64,000 bases of DNA from Herbaspirillum sp. meg3 (GTDB lineage Bacteria > Pseudomonadota > Gammaproteobacteria > Burkholderiales > Burkholderiaceae_D). Below are positions 44,203 through 52,271 of the stretch, in pieces. How positions within the stretch are numbered: the stretch's first letter is position 1; each line of letters starts with the position of its first letter. The position numbers were made by a program, and so were the translations under genes. Under the pieces are notes generated by a model. That model made no database searches and was not told where the DNA came from. It was given only the letters and a program-made list of their open reading frames with translations. The DNA is taken from contig NZ_CP022736.1 of assembly GCF_002257565.1 (NCBI RefSeq), forward strand, positions 1,488,001 to 1,552,000. Direction: 5' to 3'.

Positions 44203-44784
44203 ATGAGCGTACAACGCTGCGCCTGGGTCAATCTGGATAATCCGCGCTACGTGACTTACCACGACGAAGAGTGGGGCGTGCCTTGTCACGACGAAACCCG
44301 CCTGTTTGAAATGCTCAACCTGGAAGGTGCGCAAGCCGGCCTGAGCTGGGAGACCGTACTCAACAAGCGCGAGACTTACCGTGCCGCCTTCGATCAATGG
44401 AATCCGGAAAAGATCGCGCGCTACACCGACGCCAAGGTGGCAAAGCTGCTGGCCGATCCGGGCATTGTCCGCAATCGGTTGAAGGTGGCGGCGACTATCA
44501 CCAATGCGCAAAGCTATCTGCGCCTGCGCGATGAAGTCGGTGGCCTCGATCCTTTTCTGTGGGCGTACGTTGACGGCAAGCCGATTCGCAACAAATGGAA
44601 AAATCTGAGCGATGCGCCGGCCAAGACGGCGCTGTCGGATCAGGTATCGAAAGACCTCCTCAAGCGTGGCTTCAAGTTTGTCGGCTCGACCATTGTTTAC
44701 GCCTACCTGCAAGGTATCGGTGTCATTGATGATCACGTCGTTGGCTGCCATTGCCACGGTCGCAAACATAAGCTTCCCAAGTAA
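44203..44784 (+). CDS. tag: DNA-3-methyladenine glycosylase I
   Basis: Base-excision repair enzyme removing 3-methyladenine. 193 residues. The N-terminal zinc ligands C6 and H20 (RCAWV...YHDEEWG) and the C-terminal CHCHGRKHK match Tag's Cys/His zinc site; the helix-hairpin fold and LSWETVLNKRETYRAAF substrate pocket are intact. ATG at 44203 has an excellent GAGGAAGC site; earlier ATGs at 44152 and 44188 are less likely. It follows srkA by 25 bp and is probably co-transcribed. Confidence 0.94.
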   Translation: MSVQRCAWVNLDNPRYVTYHDEEWGVPCHDETRLFEMLNLEGAQAGLSWETVLNKRETYRAAFDQWNPEKIARYTDAKVAKLLADPGIVRNRLKVAATITNAQSYLRLRDEVGGLDPFLWAYVDGKPIRNKWKNLSDAPAKTALSDQVSKDLLKRGFKFVGSTIVYAYLQGIGVIDDHVVGCHCHGRKHKLPK

Positions 44785-44807
44785 TACCGCCGTATCGGCA
44801 CGCAATG

Positions 44808-44845
44808 AAAAAAGCCCGCGCTCAATCAAGAGCGCGGGCTTTTTT
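44808..44845. terminator. Bidirectional terminator between tag and the aldehyde dehydrogenase gene
   Basis: AGCCCGCGCTC / GAGCGCGGGCT (11 bp), loop AATCAA, with A- and T-tracts on the two sides. Confidence 0.93.
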
Positions 44846-44862
44846 GTCGCTGTGCGAAGTGC

Positions 44863-46296
44863 TTACACGTCCAGCTGCGAAACGAACTTGGTATTGACGT
44901 AAGCTTCGATCGCCTCGGTACCGCCTTCGGAGCCATAGCCGCTGTCCTTGATACCGCCGAACGGTACTTCCGGCAAAGCCAGACCCAGATGGTTGATGGT
45001 GATCATGCCGCTTTCAACGCGTGTCGACAGGGCGTGCTTGGTTTGCGCCGACTTGGCGTAAGCGTAGGCAGCCAGGCCGAAAGGCAGGCGGTTGGCTTCG
45101 GCGATCACTTCGTCCAGTGTTTCGAACGAGTTGATCAATGCCAGCGGGCCGAACGGTTCTTCGTTCATGGCGCGTGCCGACAGCGGCACGTTGGTCAGCA
45201 CGGTTGGTTCGAAGAAGTAACCCTTGTCGCCGACGCGCTTGCCGCCAAAGCGCAGTTGCGCACCTTGTTCCACAGCGTCGCTGATCAGTGCTTCCAGTGC
45301 AGGGATGCGGCGCTTGTTGGCGACCGGGCCCATGGTCGTGCCTGCAGTCATGCCGTCGCCGACCTTCAGCTGGCTGGCAGCGGTGATGAACTTGTCGACG
45401 AAGGCGTCGAACACTTTCTTTTGCACCAGGAAGCGGGTCGGCGAGACGCAGACCTGACCGGCGTTGCGGAACTTGGCCATCGCCAGTTGCTTGGCGGCGG
45501 TGTCGATGTCGGCATCGTCGAACACGATGGCCGGCGCGTGGCCGCCCAGTTCCATCGTCGCGCGTTTCATGTGCGTGCCGGCCAGTGCGGCCAGTTGCTT
45601 GCCGACCGGGGTCGAACCGGTGAAGGAGATTTTCTTGATGATCGGATGCGGGATCAGGTATTCGGAGATTTCCGATGGCACGCCGTAGACCAGATTGACC
45701 ACGCCTTCAGGAATGCCGGCATCGGCAAATGCGCGAATCAGTTCGGCAGGCGAGGCCGGTGTTTCTTCCGGTGCCTTGACGATGATGGAGCAGCCTGCAG
45801 CCAGTGCAGCGGACAGCTTGCGCACGACTTGATTGAGCGGAAAATTCCATGGTGTGAACGCGGCGACAGGGCCGACCGGTTCCTTGATCACCATCTGATA
45901 AGCATTCGGCACGCGCGCCGGAACGAGGCGGCCGTAGGTGCGGCGGGCTTCTTCTGCGAACCAGTCGATGGTGTCGGCGGCGCCCAGGGTTTCTGCCTTG
46001 GCTTCCGCCAGTGGCTTGCCTTGTTCCAGCGTCATCAGTTGCGCGACTTCGTCGGCGCGTTCACGCAGGATGTTGGCAGCCTTGCGCATGATCTTGGAGC
46101 GCTCGAATGCGGAGATATTGCGCCAGGTATCGAAACCTTTTTGTGCGGAAGCCAGTGCAGCGTCGAGGTCTTGCTTGTTGGCGTGGGCGATGTGGCCGAT
46201 GACTTCTTCGGTGGCAGGATTGACGACAGGAATTGTGCGGTCCGAGACACTGGCAGTCCAGCGACCGTTGATGAAGAGTTGAACGTCTTTGTACAT
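44863..46296 (-). CDS. gabD: NAD(P)-dependent succinate-semialdehyde dehydrogenase (GabD-like)
   Basis: A 477-residue aldehyde dehydrogenase, probably oxidising succinic semialdehyde (or 2-oxoglutarate semialdehyde) to the acid. NAD-site segments FTPWNFPLNQVVRKLSAALAAGC and FTGSTPVGKQL, catalytic Glu in MELGGHAPAIVFDDADID, and nucleophile Cys in RNAGQVCVSPTRF are all present. It is closest to GabD/SSADH-type enzymes; sugar-acid semialdehyde dehydrogenases are the main alternative. No gabT is adjacent. It has its own promoter (46405-46434) overlapped by a palindrome, so it appears separately regulated from the flavoenzyme gene upstream. Confidence 0.88.
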   Translation of the reverse strand: MYKDVQLFINGRWTASVSDRTIPVVNPATEEVIGHIAHANKQDLDAALASAQKGFDTWRNISAFERSKIMRKAANILRERADEVAQLMTLEQGKPLAEAKAETLGAADTIDWFAEEARRTYGRLVPARVPNAYQMVIKEPVGPVAAFTPWNFPLNQVVRKLSAALAAGCSIIVKAPEETPASPAELIRAFADAGIPEGVVNLVYGVPSEISEYLIPHPIIKKISFTGSTPVGKQLAALAGTHMKRATMELGGHAPAIVFDDADIDTAAKQLAMAKFRNAGQVCVSPTRFLVQKKVFDAFVDKFITAASQLKVGDGMTAGTTMGPVANKRRIPALEALISDAVEQGAQLRFGGKRVGDKGYFFEPTVLTNVPLSARAMNEEPFGPLALINSFETLDEVIAEANRLPFGLAAYAYAKSAQTKHALSTRVESGMITINHLGLALPEVPFGGIKDSGYGSEGGTEAIEAYVNTKFVSQLDV

Positions 46297-46393
46297 GATG
46301 AGTATCTCTTTGCGAATCTGATGGATGAAAGAAGGTGAAGCAGAATTTTGAAATCACATCCGGCGGAATGGCTTGCGGAGGTGACTGGCGTAT

Positions 46394-46434
46394 GCCGTGG
46401 CTCAGTTATACCACGGCTGGGAAAGTTGCGTCAG
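46394..46434 (-). promoter_or_regulatory. Promoter and operator-like palindrome of the aldehyde dehydrogenase gene
   Basis: On the minus strand, CTGACG (46429-46434), 18 bp, TATAAC (46405-46410), with TGG immediately before the -10. A perfect inverted repeat GCCGTGG-10 nt-CCACGGC (46394-46417) is centred on the -10 box, the position expected for a repressor operator. Confidence 0.55.
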
Positions 46435-46463
46435 GCCAACGCAAAAAACGAAGCTATTGACGC

Positions 46464-46532
46464 CATTCGGGACGATATACCTTTGACATGTAGTCTGAAT
46501 ATCGTCCCTATCGTCCCTATCGTCCCGGAATG
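46464..46532. repeat. Three tandem 9-bp repeats plus an inverted copy
   Basis: TATCGTCCC occurs three times in tandem (46500-46526), and its complement GGGACGATA occurs once at 46469-46477. The outermost pair extends to CATTC-GGGACGATA / TATCGTCCC-GGAATG, forming a long hairpin. It begins 12 bp past the stop of the old-yellow-enzyme gene. It could be that gene's terminator/stabiliser or stacked protein-binding sites. Confidence 0.7.
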
Positions 46533-46543
46533 TCGCTGTCGGA

Positions 46544-47659
46544 TCAGTCGAGGTCGCTGTAGTCGACGTTCTCACGCAAGGGCGTCTTGCTCGATGCTGC
46601 GCGCACGTATTGCGGGGGCCAGGCGACGTTTTCCTTGAGCGTATCGGCGGCGTGCAACGGCCAGTAAGGATCGCGCAGCAGTTCGCGCGCCAGCAGCACG
46701 AGATCGGCTTGTTCGGTGCGCAGCACATGTTCTGCCTGAATGGCATCGGTGATCATGCCGACGGTGCCGGTGGCAATCCTGGCTTCACTCTTTACCCGTG
46801 CGGCAAAAGCAGTCTGATAGCCGGGGCCGGTAGGAATCGTCGCCGTGGCAATGTTACCGCCGCTGGAGACGTCGACCAGATCGACACCGAGATCGCGCAG
46901 CATGCTTGAAACCGCAACCGTCTCGTCGGGATTCCAGCCACCCTCGGTCCAGTCGGTTGCCGACAAACGGACGAACAGCGGCAGTTCTGCCGGCCAGACT
47001 TTGCGTACGGCAGTGACAGCTTCCAGCAAGAAGCGCGCACGGTTTTCCAGTGAACCACCGTATTGGTCAGTACGCTGATTGCTCAGCGGCGAGAGGAATT
47101 CATGCAGCAGGTAACCGTGTGCCGCATGGACTTCAACGACCTTGAAGCCGGCCTTGAAGGCACGTTGTGCGGCATCGGCAAAGGCTTGCACGCGTTGCGC
47201 GATGGCTTCCACGCTCAGCTCCACAGGCGCTTTGAAGGTGGCGTCGAAAGGAATTGCCGAGGGGCCTACGGTATCCCAGCCGCCTTCTGCAGCAGGTACG
47301 GTACCGACCTTGCCGGCCCATGGACGCCAGGCGCTGGCTTTGCGGCCGGCGTGCGCCAGCTGGATACCGGCGAAAGAACCCTGCGCTTCGATAAAGCGGG
47401 TAATGCGGCGCAGCGGTTCGATGTGGTCGTCTTTCCAGATGCCGACGTCTTCGGGCGTGATGCGGCCTTCGGCCAGAATGCCGGCCGCTTCCACGATCAC
47501 CAGACCAGCGCCGCCAACAGCGCGGCTGCCCAGATGGACCAGATGCCAGTCATTGACGAAACCGTCTTGTGCCGAGTATTGGCACATTGGCGAGACGGCA
47601 ATACGGTTCGGCAGAGTCAGTTCGCGCAACTTCAGCGGGGAGAATAATTTGCTGCTCAT
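46544..47659 (-). CDS. NADH:flavin oxidoreductase, old yellow enzyme (NamA/XenA-like)
   Basis: A 371-residue FMN-dependent ene-reductase acting on alpha,beta-unsaturated carbonyls and xenobiotics. It belongs to the YqjM/XenA class: LPNRIAVSPMCQYSAQDGFVNDWHLVHLGSRAVGGAGLV, the HAGRKAS motif, HAAHGYLLHEFLSPLSNQRTDQYGGSLENRARFLLE and LLARELLRDPYWPLHAA. Cys in SPMCQYS corresponds to the redox-tuning Cys of YqjM. It may read into the aldehyde dehydrogenase gene, but a repeat hairpin and separate promoter lie between. Confidence 0.92.
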   Translation of the reverse strand: MSSKLFSPLKLRELTLPNRIAVSPMCQYSAQDGFVNDWHLVHLGSRAVGGAGLVIVEAAGILAEGRITPEDVGIWKDDHIEPLRRITRFIEAQGSFAGIQLAHAGRKASAWRPWAGKVGTVPAAEGGWDTVGPSAIPFDATFKAPVELSVEAIAQRVQAFADAAQRAFKAGFKVVEVHAAHGYLLHEFLSPLSNQRTDQYGGSLENRARFLLEAVTAVRKVWPAELPLFVRLSATDWTEGGWNPDETVAVSSMLRDLGVDLVDVSSGGNIATATIPTGPGYQTAFAARVKSEARIATGTVGMITDAIQAEHVLRTEQADLVLLARELLRDPYWPLHAADTLKENVAWPPQYVRAASSKTPLRENVDYSDLD

Positions 47660-47829
47660 CGGAAGCTCCTGTTTGTTTGCTGCGCGCGTGAGGTGGATGG
47701 CGCGCTCGCAAGTGGGAAGTAGAGGAAGTGGTTGTTCGGTGAAACCAGAAGTCTATTTTATTTTTTGAAACCGTGTTTGGCGCCGCCGGATTCTTTATGT
47801 TTCTTCCAGACGGCGCATGATTTCATCAT

Positions 47830-49635
47830 TCAGTCGGTATTGAACTGCAGCGCAGCCAGGCTGGCGTAAAGACCGTTCTGCGCAATCAGCGAAGCATGTG
47901 TGCCGGTCTCCACGATACGGCCGTGCTCCAGCACGATGATGCGGTCGGCGCGCTGCACGGTCGCCAGACGATGTGCGATGACCAGCGTGGTACGGCCGAT
48001 CATGGCGGCTTCCAGCGCGGACTGCACCAAACGTTCGGATTCGGCGTCGAGCGCACTGGTGGCTTCGTCGAGCAGCAGCAGCGGGGGATTTTTCAGCAGC
48101 GCGCGGGCGATCGCAATGCGCTGGCGCTGACCTCCCGACAAGCGCACACCGCGTTCACCCAGGAAGGATTGATAGCCTTGTGGCAGGCGGTCGATGAACT
48201 CATGCGCCGCCGCCATCTTCGCCGCAGCGATAACTTCTTCATCGCTGGCGTCGGCACGGCCAAAGCGGATGTTCTCCAAGGCATTCTCAGAAAAAATAAT
48301 GGTGTCCTGCGGCACGATACCGATGGCGCCGCGCAGGGTTTGCAGCGAGAGAAACTTGATATCAACGCCATCCAGTTTGATCGCGCCTTGCTGTGGATCG
48401 TAGAAGCGCAACAGCAACTGGAACAGCGTGGTCTTGCCGGCGCCGGACGGGCCGACAATGGCGATGGTTTCACCCGGTTTGATATCCAGAGACAGATGCA
48501 TCAATGCGCTGCTGTCCGGGCGAGACGGATAGTGGAAGACGACGTCTTCCAGTTGCAGCGCTGCGCCGTTGGCTGTGCGCGGTGGCAGGGTTTCAGGCAG
48601 CAACACCGATTGAACCGGTGATTTTGCGGTCAGCAGATCGAGCAGGCGCTCGGTCGCGCCGGCTGCGCGTTGCGTGTCGCCCAGCACTTCCGACAAGGCG
48701 CCGATGGAGCCGGCCACCAGCGAGGCGTAAAGGATGAACTGACCAAGCTGACCGCCGCTCATGCTGCCTTGCACGACGGCATGCGCACCCAGCCACAGCA
48801 CGAACACGATCGCGCCGAACACCAAAAGAATCGCCATCATCGTCAGTACCGAACGCGCGCGAATACGCTGCATGGCGGTATGAAAAGCGCGCTCCACCGA
48901 TGTGCCGAAACGTCTGGCTTCGATCTCTTCATGCGTGAAGGCTTGCACCGTCGGCATGGCATTGAGAATCTCGCCGGCCAGCGCGGAGGCATCGGCGACG
49001 CGATCCTGTGATTCGCGCGAGAGCTTGCGTACACGGCGGCCGTAAAACACGATCGGCAGCACGACGGCCGCCAGCATCACGATGATGATGGATGACAGCT
49101 TGACGCTGGTGATGAACAACATGACCATGCCGCCGATGAACAGCAGCCCATTGCGCAGCGCCATCGAAATACTGGTGCCGACCAGTGTCTGGATCAGCGT
49201 CGTGTCGGTGGTCAGGCGCGACAGCACTTCACCGGTCTTGGTGGTTTCAAAGAATTGCGGGCTCTGCGTGACCACATGCGCATAAACGGCACTGCGCAGA
49301 TCCGCCGTCACGCGTTCGCCCAGCCACGACACCATATAAAACCGCGCTGCCGTCGCCACGCCGAGGATGCAGGCCACACCGAACAGAGCAAGAAAATACA
49401 GATCGATGTGCAGCGTGCTTGCAGCGGCGTCCGCACCGCCGATGCCGCTCTTGCCGAAGCCAAGATCGATCATTTGCCGGAACGCATACGGAATCGCCAG
49501 TGTCGCTGCTGCGGCGACGATGAGCGCCAGACCGGCCAGCATGAATTGACGCTTGTAAGGTTGCAGGAAGGGGAGCAGGCCGATCAGGGTTTTGATGCTG
49601 CCTTTGGCTGGTTCAGGTTTGACGCTAGATGACAT
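47830..49635 (-). CDS. ABC exporter, fused membrane/ATPase half-transporter (MsbA-like)
   Basis: A 601-residue type I exporter half-molecule, working as a homodimer in the inner membrane. Six membrane helices span about residues 30-310, followed by an ABC domain with Walker A GPSGAGKTT, signature LSGGQRQRIAIARALL and Walker B LLLLDEATSALD, and H-loop VIAHRLAT. It resembles MsbA/lipid and multidrug exporters of the ABCB family; no lipid A genes are adjacent, so the substrate is open. Divergent from egtD over 313 bp containing a 22-bp palindrome. Confidence 0.9.
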   Translation of the reverse strand: MSSSVKPEPAKGSIKTLIGLLPFLQPYKRQFMLAGLALIVAAAATLAIPYAFRQMIDLGFGKSGIGGADAAASTLHIDLYFLALFGVACILGVATAARFYMVSWLGERVTADLRSAVYAHVVTQSPQFFETTKTGEVLSRLTTDTTLIQTLVGTSISMALRNGLLFIGGMVMLFITSVKLSSIIIVMLAAVVLPIVFYGRRVRKLSRESQDRVADASALAGEILNAMPTVQAFTHEEIEARRFGTSVERAFHTAMQRIRARSVLTMMAILLVFGAIVFVLWLGAHAVVQGSMSGGQLGQFILYASLVAGSIGALSEVLGDTQRAAGATERLLDLLTAKSPVQSVLLPETLPPRTANGAALQLEDVVFHYPSRPDSSALMHLSLDIKPGETIAIVGPSGAGKTTLFQLLLRFYDPQQGAIKLDGVDIKFLSLQTLRGAIGIVPQDTIIFSENALENIRFGRADASDEEVIAAAKMAAAHEFIDRLPQGYQSFLGERGVRLSGGQRQRIAIARALLKNPPLLLLDEATSALDAESERLVQSALEAAMIGRTTLVIAHRLATVQRADRIIVLEHGRIVETGTHASLIAQNGLYASLAALQFNTD

Positions 49636-49731
49636 ATTGGCAAGATTGATGATGTTGATGAAGCAACTTTATAGGCTGAATGTCAGAATTTTTATCAGGT
49701 GGTGAACCACGCGATTGATTGCAAGTCGATA

Positions 49732-49753
49732 GAATGCATAAGTATATGCATTC
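49732..49753. promoter_or_regulatory. 22-bp palindrome in the ABC exporter/egtD divergent region
   Basis: GAATGCATA-AGTA-TATGCATTC, perfect 9-bp arms and a 4-nt spacer, about 97 bp upstream of the exporter start and 196 bp before egtD. Its size and symmetry fit a dimeric repressor operator (TetR or MarR type), but no regulator gene is adjacent. Confidence 0.5.
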
Positions 49754-49893
49754 ATCACATATTCAATCTGACAACAGATTGCGCTCTTGAAATGCGCCGC
49801 GCGCGCTCAATATGCGATTCTTGTACTTTCTAAACGCGGTCTAGTGTATTGCATGCTTGCATACCGTGCCGATGGCGTTCATGCAGTTGTTAT

Positions 49894-49932
49894 ATTGTGC
49901 GGTTACATTGTGCCGTTACATCATGCGGTTAC
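49894..49932 (+). repeat. Three 13-bp tandem repeats directly before the egtD ribosome site
   Basis: ATTGTGCGGTTAC, ATTGTGCCGTTAC and ATCATGCGGTTAC follow each other without gaps and abut AACAAGGAG, the egtD Shine-Dalgarno. A degenerate fourth unit may precede them. They would lie in the 5' end of the egtD transcript or its promoter. Confidence 0.8.
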
Positions 49933-49948
49933 AACAAGGAGAGCAAAA

Positions 49949-50917
49949 TTGGCTCAACGATTGTTGCAGGACATGCAGGACGATTGGGCTGAGAATTGTC
50001 CGATACGAGGTGAATTGCACGACGGACTGATGGCAGAAACCGCCAGCATTTCTCCCAAATACTTTTACGACGCGCTCGGTTCCACTCTCTTCGAAGCGAT
50101 TTGCGCGCTGCCGGAATACTACCCGACCCGCACCGAAGCGCAGATCTTCGATCAGCATGCCGAGGATATTGCTGCCACCGTCGGCAAAGGCGTGACCATG
50201 ATTGATCTGGGCGCCGGCAACTGCGCCAAGGCGGCCCGCCTGTTTCCTTCCTTGCAGCCGCGACAATATGTCCCCATCGACATCTCGACGGAATTTTTGC
50301 GTGAAGCGGTGAATGGCTTGCGGCAAAAATTCCCGGCGATCCCGATGCAAGAAATCGCGATGGATTTTTCAACCTCGCTGCAATTGCCTTCGACGGTCGG
50401 ACGTGAGAACCGTCTGTTCTTTTATCCAGGATCGTCGCTTGGTAATTTCGCACCCGAAGAAGCACTGCAGTTCCTGCGCCGCATGCGCCATGGCCTGCAA
50501 CTGGGTGAGGCCGGCGGTATTTTGCTCGGCATCGATCTGGTCAAGGAAAAGGCTGTACTTGATGCAGCCTACGACGACGCACTGGGCGTGACTGCGGCAT
50601 TCAACCGCAATGCGCTGTTGCACGTCAATCGCCTGCTGGGCAGCGATTTCGTGGTCGACGATTGGCAGCACCGGGGCTTCTTTAATCCCGAGTTGTCGCG
50701 TATCGAGATGCATCTGGAAGCACGCCGCGATGTCATCGTGACATGGTGCGGAGGCGAGAGAAAATTCCGCCAAGGCGAACGCATCCATAGCGAGAACAGT
50801 TATAAATTCACGCCCGACGGCTTCAGCGATTTGTTGCGCCAAGCCGGGTTCGGCCAGGCCAAGATGTGGTTCGATCCGCAGAAGTGGTTCATGCTCTGTT
50901 ACGCGCGGCCGGTGTAA
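49949..50917 (+). CDS. egtD: L-histidine N-alpha-methyltransferase EgtD
   Basis: Trimethylates histidine to hercynine with SAM, the first step of ergothioneine synthesis; cytoplasmic. 322 residues, the known family length. The SAM motif is TMIDLGAGNCAKAARL, and LFFYPGSSLGNFAPEEALQFLRRM and YKFTPDGFSDLLRQAGF are typical. The TTG at 49949 is the start: AAGGAG lies 7-8 nt upstream, and no ATG in frame has a site; the frame extends 54 codons further without support. Followed 42 bp later by egtB. Confidence 0.94.
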   Translation: MAQRLLQDMQDDWAENCPIRGELHDGLMAETASISPKYFYDALGSTLFEAICALPEYYPTRTEAQIFDQHAEDIAATVGKGVTMIDLGAGNCAKAARLFPSLQPRQYVPIDISTEFLREAVNGLRQKFPAIPMQEIAMDFSTSLQLPSTVGRENRLFFYPGSSLGNFAPEEALQFLRRMRHGLQLGEAGGILLGIDLVKEKAVLDAAYDDALGVTAAFNRNALLHVNRLLGSDFVVDDWQHRGFFNPELSRIEMHLEARRDVIVTWCGGERKFRQGERIHSENSYKFTPDGFSDLLRQAGFGQAKMWFDPQKWFMLCYARPV

Positions 50918-50959
50918 GCGGCAGAAGATGCATAACATCTGCACAGGGAGATAAGCAGC

Positions 50960-52174
50960 ATGCATAACGAAACGGCCGCACTGGCCGCAACGAACGCAGC
51001 CATCGTCGATGACTTTTTGCGTACGCGCGAATACTCGATGATCCTCGCCACGCCGTTGTCCGATGAAGATTGCGGCGCACAGTCGATGCCCGACGCCAGT
51101 CCGGTCAAATGGCATCTGGCGCATACCAGCTGGTTCTTTGAGACCTTTATTCTCGAAAGCTACGAACCCGAGTTCGCGCCGTTTCATCCGGCGTTCCGGG
51201 TCTTGTTCAATTCTTACTATGAAGGCGTCGGCGACAAGCATCCACGTCCTCAGCGCGGCATGCTGACACGTCCGTCGCTGGCCGAGATACGTGCCTATCG
51301 TTCCAACATCGATCTGCGCATGCAAGCGTTGCTGTTATCCGATGTTTGCGATGAGGATTGTCTGCGCTTGCTGGAGCTGGGCATGCAGCATGAGCAGCAG
51401 CATCAGGAGTTGATGCTGACTGACGTCAAACATCTGTTGTCGCTCAATCCGCTCAAGCCGGCTTATCTGCCGCGCGCCTTGCAGGCCATGCCGGTGCAGA
51501 CTGAATTGGAGTGGAATACCTTCGATGCCGGTGTCGTGGAGATAGGTTATCGACATGGAGGATTCTGTTTCGACAATGAGCTGCCGTCGCATCGCCAATT
51601 TGTTGAAGCATTTGCCATCGGTTCGCGCCTGATCAGCAACATCGAATACCTGATGTTTGTGGAGCAGGGTGGCTATGACAATCCAGCCTATTGGCTGTCG
51701 GCTGGATGGGACTGGCGCAGCAGTAACGGCATCAAACATCCGCTCTACTGGCATCGCCAGGACGATGGCGCGTGGCAGGAGTTCACCTTGCACGGCATGT
51801 TGCCGCTGGATCCGCATGCGGCGGTGCTGCACTTGTCCTACTACGAGGCTGATGCTTTTGCACGCTGGGCCGGTGCACGTTTGCCGACCGAGGCAGAGTG
51901 GGAATACGCCGCCGGTGCGCTCGGTAACGAGGGCCGGCAATTTTTCGGCACGGCATGGCAGTGGACATCGAGCAGCTATGCGCCTTATCCGGGCTATGCG
52001 ATTCCTGACGGCGCTGTCGGCGAGTACAACGGCAAGTTCATGGTCAATCAATATGTCTTGCGCGGTTCATCCGGTGCGACGCCGCTGGGACATTCGCGCG
52101 TCAGCTATCGCAACTTTTTCCCCGCGACGGCTTGCTGGCAATACAGCGGCATTCGCCTGGCACGGTCGCTGTAA
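50960..52174 (+). CDS. egtB: Ergothioneine sulfoxide synthase EgtB
   Basis: Non-haem iron oxygenase coupling hercynine with a thiol (cysteine or gamma-glutamylcysteine) to a sulfoxide. 404 residues. The N-terminal DinB-like domain carries the iron ligands H52 (WHLAHTSWFFE) and H144/H148 (HEQQHQE); the C-terminal FGE-sulfatase-like domain ends YRNFFPATACWQYSGIRLAR. An AGGGAG site precedes the ATG. EgtA, EgtC and EgtE are absent, as in most proteobacterial two-gene egt clusters, so the later steps must use unlinked enzymes. Confidence 0.95.
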   Translation: MHNETAALAATNAAIVDDFLRTREYSMILATPLSDEDCGAQSMPDASPVKWHLAHTSWFFETFILESYEPEFAPFHPAFRVLFNSYYEGVGDKHPRPQRGMLTRPSLAEIRAYRSNIDLRMQALLLSDVCDEDCLRLLELGMQHEQQHQELMLTDVKHLLSLNPLKPAYLPRALQAMPVQTELEWNTFDAGVVEIGYRHGGFCFDNELPSHRQFVEAFAIGSRLISNIEYLMFVEQGGYDNPAYWLSAGWDWRSSNGIKHPLYWHRQDDGAWQEFTLHGMLPLDPHAAVLHLSYYEADAFARWAGARLPTEAEWEYAAGALGNEGRQFFGTAWQWTSSSYAPYPGYAIPDGAVGEYNGKFMVNQYVLRGSSGATPLGHSRVSYRNFFPATACWQYSGIRLARSL

Positions 52175-52203
52175 CGATTCACGATTTATCTGAAGCACGA
52201 AAC

Positions 52204-52238
52204 AAAAAAGCCGCCGGTTGGATAAACCGGCGGCTTTT
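52204..52238. terminator. Bidirectional terminator between egtB and leuA
   Basis: AAAGCCGCCGGTT / AACCGGCGGCTTT, 13-bp stem, 5-nt loop, A-tract on one side and T-tract on the other. Confidence 0.93.
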
Positions 52239-52271
52239 CTCATATTGCCAGACGTGGGTTTGTCAGGCTGA

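Noticed and set aside
49787..49948. N-terminal 54-codon extension of EgtD
   Set aside because: It runs through the tandem repeats and lacks a ribosome site; the TTG at 49949 has an ideal AAGGAG and gives the normal protein length.
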